Numbered from the stretch's first letter, positions 11,602 through 25,623 are shown. The stretch is 61,473 nt of DNA from Paramecium sonneborni (GCA_905182985.1 CAJJDN010000078.1:228764-290236), one strand, 5' to 3'. Translations and numbers: made by a program. Notes: generated by a model not told the origin, from the sequence alone.

Positions 11602-14600
11602 ATGAATTATATTTTAATTCTTTTGCTGATAGGGTTTGCCTCTTGTTAATGTCCAGAAGATTATGTGTGGTCTGATACAGGATGTTAATGTAACAATATA
11701 TAATGAAATTAAGTATGCCAAGATTTTTGTAGTTCATGTACAAATGGCTTATGTGATAAATGCCCTACTTCTTACTATGGAGATTCTACACATTGTTATA
11801 GTAAATAATTTATATAAATTAGGTTGTTATTACGGATGCACATCATGTACATCTTATTAAGAATGTACATCATGCTTATCCCCATACTTTTTTCTTGTTT
11901 AATCTTCATGTGAATAATGTTCATATCCTTGTGTTACATGTGATACTTAAGGTGCTTGCTTAAGTTGCGCATCTGGATATATGATAGTCGACAATAATTG
12001 TTAGAAATGTTAAAGTCCTTGTTCTGAATGTTCTGGATAATTATATCAATGTACTTCTTGTTATTAAGATCCTCCTTAATTTTATTATTTGAATGCTTAG
12101 ACTTGTTTATTATGTGAATTTCCTTGTGTAAGTTGTATTTCAAAAAATAAATGCACTACTTGTTATTAAGGTTACTATTTGAATGAAAATGAATACTGTA
12201 GTAAATGTACTGAACCTTGCTTAGATTGCTTTAGTCCTACAAGTTGTCTAAGTTGCATCAGCTAATAATATTACATAGCCCCTGGCAATAATTTTTGTCA
12301 AACTTGTAATAATTTCGATTCGAATTGTTTAAAATGTTAATCATAGAATCAATGCTCATCATGTGTTATTGGATATTTTGTTTAAGTGGATTACTAAGGT
12401 TCATAATAAATATCTATTTGTAAATAATGTTCATCATAATGTCTCACTTGCTCTAATGATTAAAATGAATGTTTAACTTGTAATAATGCTTTTTAACCTC
12501 CTACTTGTAAAGATATATGCAATTCATCAGAATTTTAAGTTGGTATACTTTGCTATTCTTGTGCAAGTTAATGTTAAACCTGTAGTTTAAAATCCATTTA
12601 ATGTCTAACTTGTTCTTTAAATAGAATGAGTCCTCCCTTATGTCCGTGCAAGGAAACTTACTTTGATTTTAATAAAATTTGTACACCATGTATTACGAAT
12701 TGTAAATTTTGTTTCGATGCTAACTTTTGTATGAAATGCATAGATGGATATTATTTACAAAGAGGTATTTGTGTTTAATAGTGTGATAATTTATACTATC
12801 AAACTAGAGATTTTAATTGTATACTTTGCAACATTAATAATTGTATTGAATGCAATATTAATGGCATATGTGATTAATGTTCACCAAATTACCTTTTATA
12901 TAAGAATTAATGCTATTTCTAATAATGTCATTAAGGTTATTATACAATTGATAATAAAAGTTGTTTAAATTGCAACTAAAATTGTTATAATTGTTTAAAT
13001 TAACCAGATAATTGTGTTGAATGCTATAATGGTTAATTTTTATTAGAAAATAATTCTATAAATAAATGTGTTATGGAATGCCCATTAAATTACTATATAT
13101 AAAATAACTAATGTTTAAAATGTAATTCTAATTGTCAATAATGTTTATAAGAAAATGTTTGTACATCTTGTATAGTGGGATAATATTTATTAAATAATCA
13201 ATGTTATTCAGAATGTCCAAATTATTATTATTAATTAGATTAATAATGTTTATAATGTCCAAATAATTGCCAATATTGTTATGGTGAATATTGTCATATT
13301 TGTTAAGATGGATATTTATTCTTTGAAAATTAATGTTTAGAATACTGTCCAGAAGGTTATTACAAAGATACTAATTCTAAATGTTAACCATGTTAAAAAA
13401 TGTGTAAAAGTTGTATAAATGATCATGAATGCATTTCTTGTTCTGCCCCTTTGTATTTTAAAAATAATAATTGTGTTGGATAATGCCCATTAACATATTA
13501 CAGAGATTTAGTAGATAATAGATGCAAATAATGTATAGAAGGTTGTGAAATTTGTGAGAATGAAACCTTTTGTTATAAATGTTTATCTAATTATGCTGCA
13601 TTTAAAAAACGTTGTGTAATTGAATGTGAAATAGGTTATTATGTAGAAGATTAATATTGTAGAGAATGTGATTTTGATTGTTACACTTGTAATGGTCCTA
13701 CAAAATATGATTGTATACTCTGTAAATATGGTCTAAAATTATATAAATCAATATGTCTAATGGATTGTCCAAAAAATACTGTTTTAAAAGATGGACAATG
13801 TAAAGAATGTCATGGAACATGTGATACTTGTCTTGATAGTGGCAGTCAAAATTGTTTAACATGTAAACCAGAATATATATTATTAAATAATGGTTGTTAT
13901 TCATATTGTCCATCATAATATTATAAAGATTAAGGATAATGTTTAAAATGTTAGGAGAATTGTGATATTTGTATTAATAAGATATCTTGTCTTCGCTGTT
14001 TGAATAATTTTTATTTTAATGGAGGTAATTGCTTAAAAATATGTCCAAATGGTTATTATGGATATGATGGAGTTTGTGAAACATGTCATTTTTCATGTTT
14101 AACTTGTGATGGACCATTATAAACTAATTGTTTATCATGTTCTTCAACATTAGTATACTATAATAACGAATGTTTACCAGGATGCTTAAATCAATAATAT
14201 TAGACTACATTAAATATTTGTTAATCTTGTAAAGAAAATTGTGCAACATGTATAAATGAAAATAATTGCACATAATGTATTTATAATTATTATTTACATC
14301 CATAAACCAAAGATTGTGTCTAATAATGTAATAATGGTTATATGCATAACTATATATAAAGAACATGTTTAAAATGTTATCATGGGTGTTCATCATGTTT
14401 TGGATAATTAATTAATCAATGTTTAACATGTTACCCTGATTATGTCCTTTATTAAAATTAATGTTTGGATGCTTATTGCCCAAAAACAACCTATCAATAA
14501 TCAGATATATGTATACCATGTGATAAAAATTGTTGGACATGTAATGCATAATAACCCTGTCTTAGTTGTTAATCTGGATATTTTTATTTTAATTCTAAAT

Positions 14601-17600
14601 GTATCACCAAATGTCCAAATGGATATTTTGCAAACACTAATAATTAATAATGCACTCAATGTAAATAAAACTGTTAAATTTGTGATAATGCTAATAATTG
14701 CTCTTATTGTTACAATATTTATACCAACAATGGTGTCATTAATTATTTTTTACTAGATAATGAATGTGTCACCAGCTGCCCTTCAAATTATAACTATTTT
14801 TTATTTGAATGTACATAAAATATTACACCGATAAGTATAATTGATAATGTGGCATCATATTGTTAGTCGAATCCTAATAGTTACCTAGACATTAATTAGG
14901 ATTAATGTGTTTAATGTGATTCAAAATGTATCACTTGTTTTGGTCCTTAATCAAATTAATGTTTGAGTTGTTAAAATTTGATATAAGTAAACACTTGTGT
15001 TGATTAATGCGGGGAAGGATCTTATCAATATGAAAATCGATGTTTGAATTGTCATAAGAGTTGTAAATATTGTGCATCAAATAATAGAATAGATAATTGT
15101 ACTCATTGTTACAATTCAGCCTATTTATAAAAATCAGAAGATAATTTATATGGTAAATGCGTAAACATATGTGACAATGGTTATTATCAAGACTATTTTA
15201 ATTTAATTGATGGATAAATAATCTGTAGATTATGTTCTTCTAATTGTTTAACATGTCTTAATTAAAATTATTGTACATCTTGTATAAAACCATAAGTATT
15301 AAAAAATGGTGAATGCGTTGATAATTGTAACACAGATGAATTTATTTCTCAAATAGATAATAAATGTTATAAATGCAAAGCAGGTTGTTCTAGTTGTACA
15401 AATCCTTTATCTTGTACTTATCCATTATTAGATTCTTCATAAACTCTATATTTACAAAATAATTAAGTTTACGCTAGTTGTGGTGAAGGATATTATACAT
15501 CTGGTTTATTATGTTTAGCATGCTCAAATAATTGTATAACTTGTAATGATGAAACTTAATGTACAAAATGCAACAATCCTTATATTTTATATAATTAAAA
15601 TTGTATGTAAGAATGTCCTGAAAATACTTATTTTGATAATGGATCCTGTTTATCATGTCATTAAAATTGTTAGTTTTGTTCTGATGGCAATGAAACATCT
15701 TGTTTAACTTGTTAAAATGGTTTAAAATATATTCTGATATTTGATAGTATTGAAAGCACTTATAAAACCTATTGTCAAGATTCATGTCTATCAAATTATA
15801 CCTTTGATTTATATTTAAGAATCTGTCTCTATAATTATTGTCATAGTTCTTGTTTAAAATGTGTTGGAGATTAAGATAATTAATGTATTGCTTGTCCTGA
15901 TAATTATATATTGAATAATGCTATATAAATATATGGAACATGTGTAAGTGAATGTTCAGTAGGAATGTATAATCATAAAGGTGTATGTTAAAAATGTAAT
16001 GATTCATGTTAAGAATGCACTAGTTATCCTTCTTGCACTGTTTGCAAACCGAATTTCTATCATTTAAATTAACAGTTATGTGTAATTTAATGTCCTTTAG
16101 GATATTATTAAAATATAGATACTTCAAAATGTGTTTAATGCGATTCTAATTGCTATGAATGCATTTATCCTAATGTATGTATTAATTAAGTATAAAATTG
16201 TCAATATAATCAATATCTATATTAAAATATATGTATAGATTGTCATTGGACTTGTTTAACATGTGATGGACCAACTGAATATGATTGTACAAATTGTGGA
16301 AATGTTGTATAATCAGAATTTAGGTACTCATATTACAACTAATGTTTATTAAATTGTCCAAAGGGACTATATAATTCTTATGAATGTTCATTATGTTCTG
16401 AAAATTGTGAAGAATGTTCATCAAATTAGTGTACTTCATGTTTCTTTGGATATTTTTTGCTAGTAGATACTTGTGTTACAAATTGTGGTTAACGTTATTA
16501 TGCAAACCAAGAATATTAGATATGTGAATCATGCTATGATGGATGTTTAGAATGTGTTGGAGTAGGTCCTTATTAATGTGTACTTTGTGAACCTACTTAT
16601 TTACTTTCAGATAACAGATGTTTACCATATTGTCCATATAAATATTTTTATAATTTCCTTTCTACTAAATGTGAATATTGTGATGATTACATTCACAAGA
16701 ATTAATGTTTTACTCAATGTCCATTATAATACAACCCTGTTAATAATATTTGTAAATTATGTACTAATGATTGCACAAGTTGTCAATCAGGTCAGTATTT
16801 GTACTAAAATACTTGTTTATCCAATTGTATTACTGGTACATTTAATCAAAATGGTATTTGTAAACCATGCGATATATAATGCCATTCATGTCAATTTCAA
16901 TCTGATTAATGCTAATTATGTTCAAGTCTAACTCGTTATAATCCACCTTTTTGTGGATGTCACATAGGATATTAACAAGACTCACCTGATCAAGACTGCA
17001 TTAAATGTGCAAATTAATGTTACAATTGTAAATTAACCTTTAATAATTGCATTCAATGTAATCCAGACAGAATATAAAATCCACCTGAATGTACATGTCC
17101 ATATGGTAAATATGATAATGGTATACAATGTGTATCTTGTAAACATGAATGTGATGATTGTTTAACAGAAACAGTATGCCTTTATTGCAAAGGAGATAGA
17201 GTTGGGAGAAATTGTTTATGTCGATTAGGATATTATGATGATAATAAAAGTTTATATTGTAAGAAGTGTGATCATTCATGTAAATCATGTACAAAAAGTG
17301 GTTGCACAGAATGTTTAGGCAATAGAACGATAAATAGCAATAAATAATGTTTATGTTAATAAGGTTTTTATGAAGATGGTGAATCAATAAATTGTCTTAG
17401 ATGTCATTTTAAATGTTAAACATGTATAGTGAATTAATATAATTGTGTAAGTTGTAAAGGAGATAGAAAATAGATTCCATTTTGTAAATGCGAAGATGGT
17501 TTTTATGATGATGAAGTGAATATAAATTGTTAATCTTGTCCAAAGGAATGTATCACTTGTAATAAAGCAAGTTGTTTAAATTGTAAAACAAATAGATTTG

Positions 17601-20600
17601 GTTCAATTTGTGATTGTCCACCAGGTGGAATAGATAGATAAGATGCAGGTTACATGCATTGTGAAACATGTGAATTAGGATTACCAATTATTTAAATGTA
17701 AACTGATTTAACTACACTAATAATAAAATTTGGAAAATAAGTCACTTTTAATATTGATGAAGGATGTTCTAAAATTATTGATTAATCTATTCTTGGAGTA
17801 GGTTCAAAATGTAGTCTAAATAATTAATTCCAAATAGTTATTTAATTAGGAATAAATAATTAAATATAAATTGGAAATATCATATAATTATAAACTACAA
17901 TAAAAGCAATCGATTGTGATCTTCCTTATATAACCATATTTCCAACAAATATTTTACCTCCATATATCATTAATGAAAGTGATGTTATGATATTTGGATC
18001 ATCTCAAGTATCAACTTGTGATACTACTACATTTTAAGTATCTTAATACTTTTTTGATGGTCATAATGGATTTAAAATGATATCATGGAATTTAGAATCT
18101 ATTTCACCTCATAATTTAATTACAGAACAATAAATCTCTGGAATTCTTTATGAAGTTAATTTATACAAATCTACAGCTGTTACAATCCCTCCATTCATCT
18201 TATTAGAAAATACTATCTACAAATTTAAATATTAATTTCTTAATTATTTAGGGTAATTATAAACCAAACATTTTCAGATTCATTGTTTACCTATAGATTT
18301 ACCAATCATCACTATTTAATATGAAGATCAATAACCTTAAGTATATTATATAAATAATAGAATTCTTATAAAAGCAACAATATAAAAATAATAATCAAAT
18401 TGTGATTCATTAACCCTTAAAGATTCAAATGCATTTTATAAATTGTAAGCTAAGTACAAAAATAATTTAATTATTTTGGATAAACAATTTAATTTCAAAC
18501 ACTCTTCTGAAAAATTTGTTGAATTTATCATTCAACCTTATACATTCATATAATCTGGATTCTATGAAGTTTAATTATTAGCTACCTTTGATTAATAAAA
18601 TATAAAGTCTAAATCTATTATTTTCAAAATGCTTTTACCTGGAATTTATGCAAAAATTTAAGGTGGAAATTAAATCCGTAGTTTTGGCTAATCATTTAAT
18701 ATTACTGCAATTGTAAAAAACTTAAATGTCAAAGAAAATTAATCTGATGGCTTCGAATATACATGGACATGTATAAATGTTGCATTACAAAGACCTTGTG
18801 AAACTATTGATCAAGAGCCTTTTAATTTAAATCATTCATAAATTTAAATAATTAAGAGTAGAACCCTTTCTCCTTTTAATTCTTATTAGTTTTTTATGAA
18901 AGCTCAAAAAAATGATCTAATTGTTACTACTTCTAATATTATAACTATTGTAGATGTTGAAATTTCTATATTCTCTCTTGATACTCCAAACATTGCATTA
19001 AATACTCCTATACTTTTTAACCAAGAATTAACATTTGAAGTTTCTTCTCTATCAATCACTAATCTATATGGTTGTTTAATTTATGATTTTTAATTGCTCT
19101 CTACATTTTCTATACCATATAATACCTTTACTATATCACTTTCACATCTATTATAAGATAGATATGATTTAATCAAACTTTAAATTTTTAGTACAGATTC
19201 AATATTTTTCACTCCACTCCTATCTAGTGTTGAAATAACTACTATTTAATCACCTTTAAATTGTTAATTCAATATTTCTCCTAAATAAGGTTTATCCTTT
19301 GATACCATTTTCAAATTAGAAATTTTAAATTGTGTTGATCAATTTAACCCTATTTTTTATAAATTTATATTTTATTATAATTAAACCTAATATCTGTAAG
19401 ATATCTAAACTAATTCTTAGATGAATTCAGATCTAATTATTGATTATTAAGCTCTAAACACTTACACAACTATTTTACCCAAATCTACCTATACTCATTC
19501 AATCATTATAGCTATAATCAAAAATTAATTAGGAGCTTAAACTAATTTAATTAACTAGGTTATAGTTGGATAGAGTCTAATTGAACTTGATGAAAAGGTT
19601 TCACAATTTGAAACAGAAACAAAATCAAATTCAATTAAAACATCTAAATCTAGTAGAAAAATATTAAATGATTACAATGGAGATACTTTTACAAATTTAT
19701 ATAATTTATCTAAAGATTTAAGTGAAGATTAACATATTTCTATGTTGAATTTATTAACTATTGGAATTCAATAATTTTAAACAGATTTAAATAATTTTAA
19801 TAATATCAGATCTATTTTATATTCTGACTTGTAAACTAAGATGGATTTACCTCTTCTAACAGAAACTACAAGATTGTAAATTAAAAAAGCTATTCAAAGA
19901 GTAATAATTAATGATACTAATTACTTACAAGATTTTAATTCAATTTAAATCTATTTAACTAATTTAAATGAAAGTTTATCTAAAAGTATTAATAATACTT
20001 TATTAATAATAAATTCTATTTCCCAAAATGAAGCTGGATATAGGGATTATTAATAAAAAGAACTTGAAAAAACAAACATGATCAATTAATTATCTACGCT
20101 TGATTATTTGCTTAAATCTTAATCAAATTATTACTATGATTAATTTAATGGAAATATTTCATTATTGAATGAAACTATGTTAAAAAATATGTAAAGTAAT
20201 TTTCAGTAAATTTAAGATTTACTATAAATGTTAAAATATGGATTATTATTGGTTTAATAAGTTAACGATAATCCTATAACTTTTACTGGATCTTCATTTT
20301 CTTTAATTTTTAATAGACTTACAACAGAAAAAATGAATGAATATTTGAGTGAAATAGAATTTGTAAAAATAGTAGATTAACCTATTGATAACAGTACTAA
20401 TCTATCATAAAGTTTATTATTAAATTTTAGTTATTTTTATTACAAATAGAATCCATTTATCTTAGATTCCACATTTCCAAACAATACTCATTTTACAACT
20501 ATATAATCTATTGAACCTACATTATCTAATGGTAGTTTATTAATTCCTACTTAACCGATTACTACTAAATATAATGTTACAATACTTAGATAAACAAGAT

Positions 20601-22531
20601 TACTTCAACAATATTAAGATTTATTTCTTATGGATGAATAACCAAATTATGTAGATTTTAGTTGTACTAATAAATATTTCTCATAATGGGAATCTAACTT
20701 TTGTAAGACATCATTAGAAATAGATATACATTCTTCTTTAATCGTATCTTGTGATTGTTCTTATTTTGGACCAACTACAATTAGTAGTACTTTGGCTGAT
20801 ATTTTATAAATTGAGAAATTTTCAAAATCTTTTTCTTTAGAAGCAATTTCAGCACTAAATAATTTTCCATTTCATCGTTCAATAATATTTTATTGTTTAG
20901 TAATTTTTACTATTTTATTGATTTTATTGATACCTTATGGAATTAAAAAGGATTAATTAGATAAAGAAAGAGTTATGCCACAACATATGATAGAATCTGA
21001 ATATATACGTAAAATGTTTGAAGATAGATAGAAAGAATTGTAAAAGGAAATGGAAAAAATTAAAGAAGAGAGACATAAAGAATGGAAAGAATTTTAACAA
21101 AAATAAAATTTAATAGAAATTATAACTGATAGTAAAGAATAAAAATAATAATCTTTGGATAAGGATGAATAGATATAAGAAGTTATAATTGCTCCTGATA
21201 TAGACCCAGATGAATTAATAGACTAATAATAATAATAATAATAATAATAATAAGTATCAAGTGATAATAGTAATAATATTAATTTTGATTTAATTTATGA
21301 TAGTGATGAAGAATTTTAATTAGAAGAATATCCACCTATTAATATTTCTAAAAATAATAATAAAACATAAGCACCTTCACCTTATGCTAAATATTTTTAA
21401 TATAAAAATCCATATTCTTTGAATAACACTATTGTCAATAGAATTCAATAACATAATTCATCATATGATGAAAGTCTGTAAAATTAAAAACAAAATTAAA
21501 CTTAAAAAAATATGATTTAAGAAAGACATAGTTCAAGAATTCAATCAGATTAATTTTCTGTTAGAAACTCTGAAAATGTCTAGTAAATAATTTTAAAAAA
21601 AAGTTCATATAATTAGTCTAAATTTTGTAATTCCTTTACTAATTAAGCAAAAATAAGTGATTATCCTCCATTATCTCCAAATTCTTCTAGTCCAGTTCGT
21701 GCTAATTATGATACAAAATAAATTTTATAACAAAACTTTGTAGCTTAATCTGGATCAGAACCAGAATCTCATCTAAATTCTAATAACAATAAATTAGTAA
21801 AGAGTTAAATTACAAATAGAAAATCTCAAGAACATATTTTATTTTTAGATCATGAATTTTATGAAGATGATAGTTTAACAATTGAAGAAAAAGAAAAAAT
21901 CATTCAAATTTGGTATTTAGAAAAAAAAAGAAAAAAATTATTAGAAGAAGGATTTTAATTAAGATTTACATTAAGAAATCTGTTTTTATTTATAACTTTG
22001 TTTCAATCAATTTTAAGCATTATTGCAATTTTTGATAAAAAGTTGCCAAGGCCAATTAGATTTTGCTTAATTTACATGACCTTTTTAACAACTTGTTATA
22101 TAAATATATTTTTTTAAGTTGAATTGAATCCTGGGGCAACAATTGCTTATAGCATTCTTTCATCCATATTATCGATGATTGAGTTAATAATTTTCACAGT
22201 TCTTATGCCTCATTAATACCTAATATTAAGATTTATAGGTTGGTTAGGCTTTTTAGGATTAACAGGATTGTTTAGCTATTTAATCATTGTGTCAATGGCA
22301 TTTGAAGCCTAAGATTCTGGTGGTGATGTATCAAGATCTAATTAGTGGGGAATAAATTTTATTATTAGCTTCATTACTATGAATTTTATTACAGACCCCT
22401 TGTAATTAATTGTATGTTTTAAAATAATATAATGGGGTTTTAACAACGCTTCCCCTCAATTGCAATAAATATTTATTATGTTATGCATGAGTAAGCATTT
22501 TAATATATACTTTGATTTTCTAGAATATTGA
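11602..22531 (+). CDS. Giant cysteine-rich surface protein with REJ-like, GPS-like and multi-pass C-terminus (3,627 aa)
   Basis: ATG at 11602 begins a signal peptide (MNYILILLLIGFASCQ). Two small introns (11690-11713, 11801-11822) are followed by one exon of 10.7 kb to TGA 22529-22531; the phase agrees wherever I checked. Up to about 17,690 the protein is a long array of furin/IGFBP-like Cys repeats (CxxC...CxxGYY...C). Then ~1,000 residues resemble REJ-type regions of polycystin-1-like proteins. A GPS-like motif, VSCDCSYFGPTT, lies near 20,750, followed by a membrane segment near 20,880-20,940, a long Q-rich cytoplasmic part, and about five more membrane segments from 21,960 on. Probably a polycystin-1-type ciliate surface or mechanosensory protein; the role is inferred. 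Confidence 0.88.
21224..21253 (+). repeat. (TAA)10 tract encoding ten glutamines
   Basis: Ten consecutive TAA codons in the reading frame of the giant surface protein. They translate as poly-Gln only under the ciliate code, and lie in the cytoplasmic loop between the first and second membrane regions. Confidence 0.93.
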
Positions 22532-22623
22532 TATTTATTTAAATTGTATTTCAAAAAAATTTATTTATTTTTGTCTTATTTTTTAAACTTTATTATTTAA
22601 TACATATTTATATTAAATAAATT

Positions 22624-23421
22624 ATGGATATATTAATAGATAATGTAATCAAATAAATAGAAGAATTTATAGATGCAAAATTACATAAACTTGAATAAAA
22701 AATATATTAAAAAATTGAATTATAAGATGCAATGATAAAGTTAATTCTTGAAAATTTGAATTCATTAAAAAAAGAAACTTAACAATCTAATCAAATTTTG
22801 GAATCTAAACCATATAGAACTAAACATTCAGTTAGTGTATATTTAATTTTTATTTAGTAATCTGTTAAAATTCTTAAAATTCTTAATACATGTTGTGTTT
22901 GCAATCTCAACATAATATAAACATCAGAAGAAATAGAAACTAATTGTCATCATTTTTATCATGAGAAATGTCAATAAAAGAAAGTCAAATAATAAATAGA
23001 AATGGGATTTGTAACTGGAAATTGTATAGGAAGACTTTCTAATACAAATAGATTATGTTATGGCAGAATAAAAATCTAAGATTGCAAATTTTCTGATTAA
23101 AGTAAATTAATAAAAACTAATCTAAATCATCAAGCATTAAAATTAATGGGATAATTCACTACATGTCCCATGAATGATTGCAATTATTTTTTTTATTTAG
23201 ATGAAAATATTGAGAACAGAATCAATTTTTGTAGTAATTGTAATAAATTTTTCTGTTATAATTGCCTTGAATTTTGTCATTAATAACACCAATGCTAAAT
23301 TAATCGATAATTTTCACAAATTATTTGTAAATTCTGTAATAAGTGCGGAATATTACAAATAATCTAAAAATTAAAACCATAATTAGCTTGCACTTAATGC
23401 TAAAACATGATATTTTTATGA
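22624..23421 (+). CDS. RING/IBR-like zinc-finger protein (about 265 aa)
   Basis: ATG at 22624 (MDILIDNVIKQIEEFIDAKL) to TGA 23419-23421, 266 codons. A 21-nt GT-AG segment (GTATATTT...TTTAG, near 22838-22858) could be a frame-neutral intron. The N-terminal ~70 residues form a coiled coil. Then a RING-like cluster (TCCVCNLNI, TNCHHFYHEKC) is followed by an IBR-like cluster with good spacing: TTCPMNDCNYFF, FCSNCNKFFCYNCLEFCH, and a final C-x2-C pair set (CKFCNKCG, CTQCQNM). The order RING-IBR-third finger is that of RBR ubiquitin ligases. It starts 92 bp after the giant gene. Confidence 0.83.
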
Positions 23422-23455
23422 TTGTGTATATTATATAATTATCATTCAGATAATT

Positions 23456-23726
23456 TCAATGTTATTCTCTGAGTTCATTTACTTGTGATCTAATCTTCAA
23501 TAAAGTTGATTCACAATATTATCTAACTTGCTCTCCATGATTGTGTGAATGAGGTTGATTATATTCTCCCTATTGAGGATATTATTATTATTCTCACATA
23601 ATTAAATTGTATTTCCCCATTATAATAGCTTAGAATTCCTATTCCAAAATATCCAATTATTACTCCTCCAACCATATGGGGCTAGCTGACTATACCCTTC
23701 TTGATGAATCTCCATAATTAATACAT
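23456..23726 (-). CDS. Small single-pass membrane protein (80 aa)
   Basis: ATG at 23726 (MYQLWRFIKKGIVSQPHMVG) to TGA 23458-23456, with a 28-nt intron at 23570-23597; 243 coding nt. A short basic N-terminus precedes one hydrophobic helix (GGVIIGYFGIGILSYY). The second exon is hydrophilic with a His-rich stretch (PHSHNHGEQV) and a helical end. The size, basic start and single helix are reminiscent of small mitochondrial inner-membrane subunits, but I cannot name it. It is convergent with the RING/IBR-like gene, whose stop is 34 bp away. Confidence 0.72.
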
Positions 23727-24316
23727 ATTTTTTAAATAAAAATAATAATATATATAAACATAAGATTAATTATTTTTTTTAGTTTAATTATTTATACAAT
23801 ATCATAGATTGATATATATTCCTTCCAGAAAAATTATCTAGATTTTTTACTATATTTGTCAACCTATTTTGAATATAAAATTATAAATTCTTAATAAAAA
23901 TAATTTCGTTTGTTTAAATTTGAAACGAGCTCAGCTTCCGGAATAGGAGCCTTGCCCGCAACCTATTAAATAGGTTTAAACTTGGATAGGTTTAGCATCT
24001 TTTTGAATCTTGCGATTAAGATAATTTGATTAAAATAAAAGCTTTTATAATAAAAAATTAATTTTCATATTATGGGTTTATTATAAATTTAATATTATAA
24101 TTAATATTTATTCAATAAAATTTAAATCATTTATATTGAATTAATTATTAAAATAGACAAGTTTTCATATCTAAATTGTATTCTAATTTAATTAGAGAAT
24201 AACATTAAATGAAATAAAATAAATAAATATATATATATATTAAAATTATAATTGAATTATTATTTAGATTAATATTGATCTTTGAAATAGTTTAATTAGA
24301 ATTTGTGATTAATTTT
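23727..24316. other. Intergenic region holding the ncRNA-like element, copy B
   Basis: About 590 bp between two minus-strand genes. Besides the 86-nt GC-rich element it holds only AT-rich sequence, including a short (TA)n run near 24,228-24,241. Confidence 0.6.
23903..23988 (-). ncRNA. Candidate structured ncRNA gene, copy B (86-nt repeat)
   Basis: Perfect reverse complement of 9692-9777. Beyond the 86 identical bases, the flank corresponding to the upstream side keeps CAAGATTCA and CTTAATC with a few bases of spacing change, while all other flanking sequence differs. Conservation limited to a ~110-bp unit with drifting spacers fits an independently transcribed small RNA gene better than a recent segmental copy. 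Confidence 0.5.
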
Positions 24317-25623
24317 TCATCTTCTTAATATTTTCCAAATTGTTTCTCTTTATAATGGAGGTGTCATTTTTAAAGTGATATGAGCCTTTCTTGCTTGTGC
24401 AATTAATTATAAAAGAGAAGGATTGTATTCCATACATAATTAATTGTAATTTACAGCAGCTGTTGACCAAGGATCTGCCTTTTTATCTAAAATATATTTC
24501 ACAATTTTAGGATCTCCACCTATAATAGCAAAATATAGTGTTGGTCTTCCTATGATATCTTAAAATTCAATATCAGCACCATTTTCTATTAATAGCTTAA
24601 CAATTTCAAAATGCTCTCTCTTACAAGCCCAATGTAAAGCCGTCATGTAAATCTATAAGTGTTTTGAATCACACTTACATAATCAAAATCGTAAACCAAA
24701 TATTTGTTATCTTTTATAAACTCTTTTACTTCCCATTCTTTTCCTTACTTTGCAGCTTAAATAAATTCATAAGAATGCTTTTTTTAGAATGGTTTAGTAC
24801 TTATCACTTTATCACTAAATGCCTAATAAATATCCAAATTTAATCTACTAATATATTATAGAGTCCTTTTTAACTCATTTTATATTTTTTTGAAATCAAC
24901 TTTTCTACGCATTATGTCTTGTGTTATAGTAACAATCCTTTCTTAATTGTAAAATTTCAACATTTCATCAAAGACTCCCATATCTTTATCATTTACTACT
25001 TCTTTTTTAATTTTTGTTGTATCATTATTTAATTACTAGGTTACTAAATTCTATTAACATTCTCTCGCTGTGTAATATCCATTTTATTAATTAGTATCTT
25101 AAAATACATTTTTACTCTTTAATCTCAATCTTAATTATTAAGTTCTTGGTTTACTATTTTATTACTAACAAGATTAAAGAATTTCAACTGTTTTCTTTTT
25201 AGGTTTTATATATGCATTACTATTTCTTCTTTAATTAAAATTTTTATAATCAATTGTTTGTGTATTTTTAATACCTTAATATAATTTACTTATTTTAATT
25301 TTTTCATTTGTACAATATGATTTCACCCATAATGATCCATCTCTTTCCCTTTCAACATTTCTAAACTCTTGACAAGTTTATTTTATTTATTTAAATATTT
25401 CTCTTTTTAGCTCTTATGGTTTTTAAATTATCTCAAGCTTTTTCATTTCTTCTTTAAAATCAATCTGCTTTGAAGAATAATTTTACATATCTGAAACTGC
25501 TCTAGATTTTCTCAATTTTTACTCAGAAACAGCTCTATTTAATACTACCTGTTAACTTAGTTTATAAATTTTTATCGTAGGTCTTTCATAGTTGAACTCA
25601 TTTACTTTTGGAGTAAATTGCAT
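24317..25623 (-). CDS. Ankyrin-repeat protein (426 aa)
   Basis: ATG at 25623 (MQFTPKVNEFNYERPTIKIY) to TGA 24319-24317, with one 26-nt intron at 24653-24678; 1,281 coding nt. The N-terminal ~300 residues are basic, Gln/Lys-rich and probably disordered, with a coiled segment. The C-terminus holds ankyrin repeats: MTALHWACKREHFEIVKLLI, ENGADIEFQDIIGRPTLYFA, then IIGGDPKIVKYILDKKADPW. An earlier FIQAAKQGKEWEVKEFI looks like a degenerate first repeat. Such proteins are scaffolds; the partner is unknown. Confidence 0.87.

Noticed and set aside
12744..17387. Short ATG-started frames on both strands inside the cysteine-rich region
   Set aside because: They follow from the Cys-repeat periodicity and rare TGA; the main frame is continuous here and antisense frames lack protein-like order.
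9692..23988. Terminal inverted repeats of a 14-kb mobile element
   Set aside because: The repeated unit is only about 86-110 bp, sits in intergenic DNA with drifting spacers upstream, and the interval holds ordinary cellular genes without a transposase. A dispersed small RNA gene fits better.
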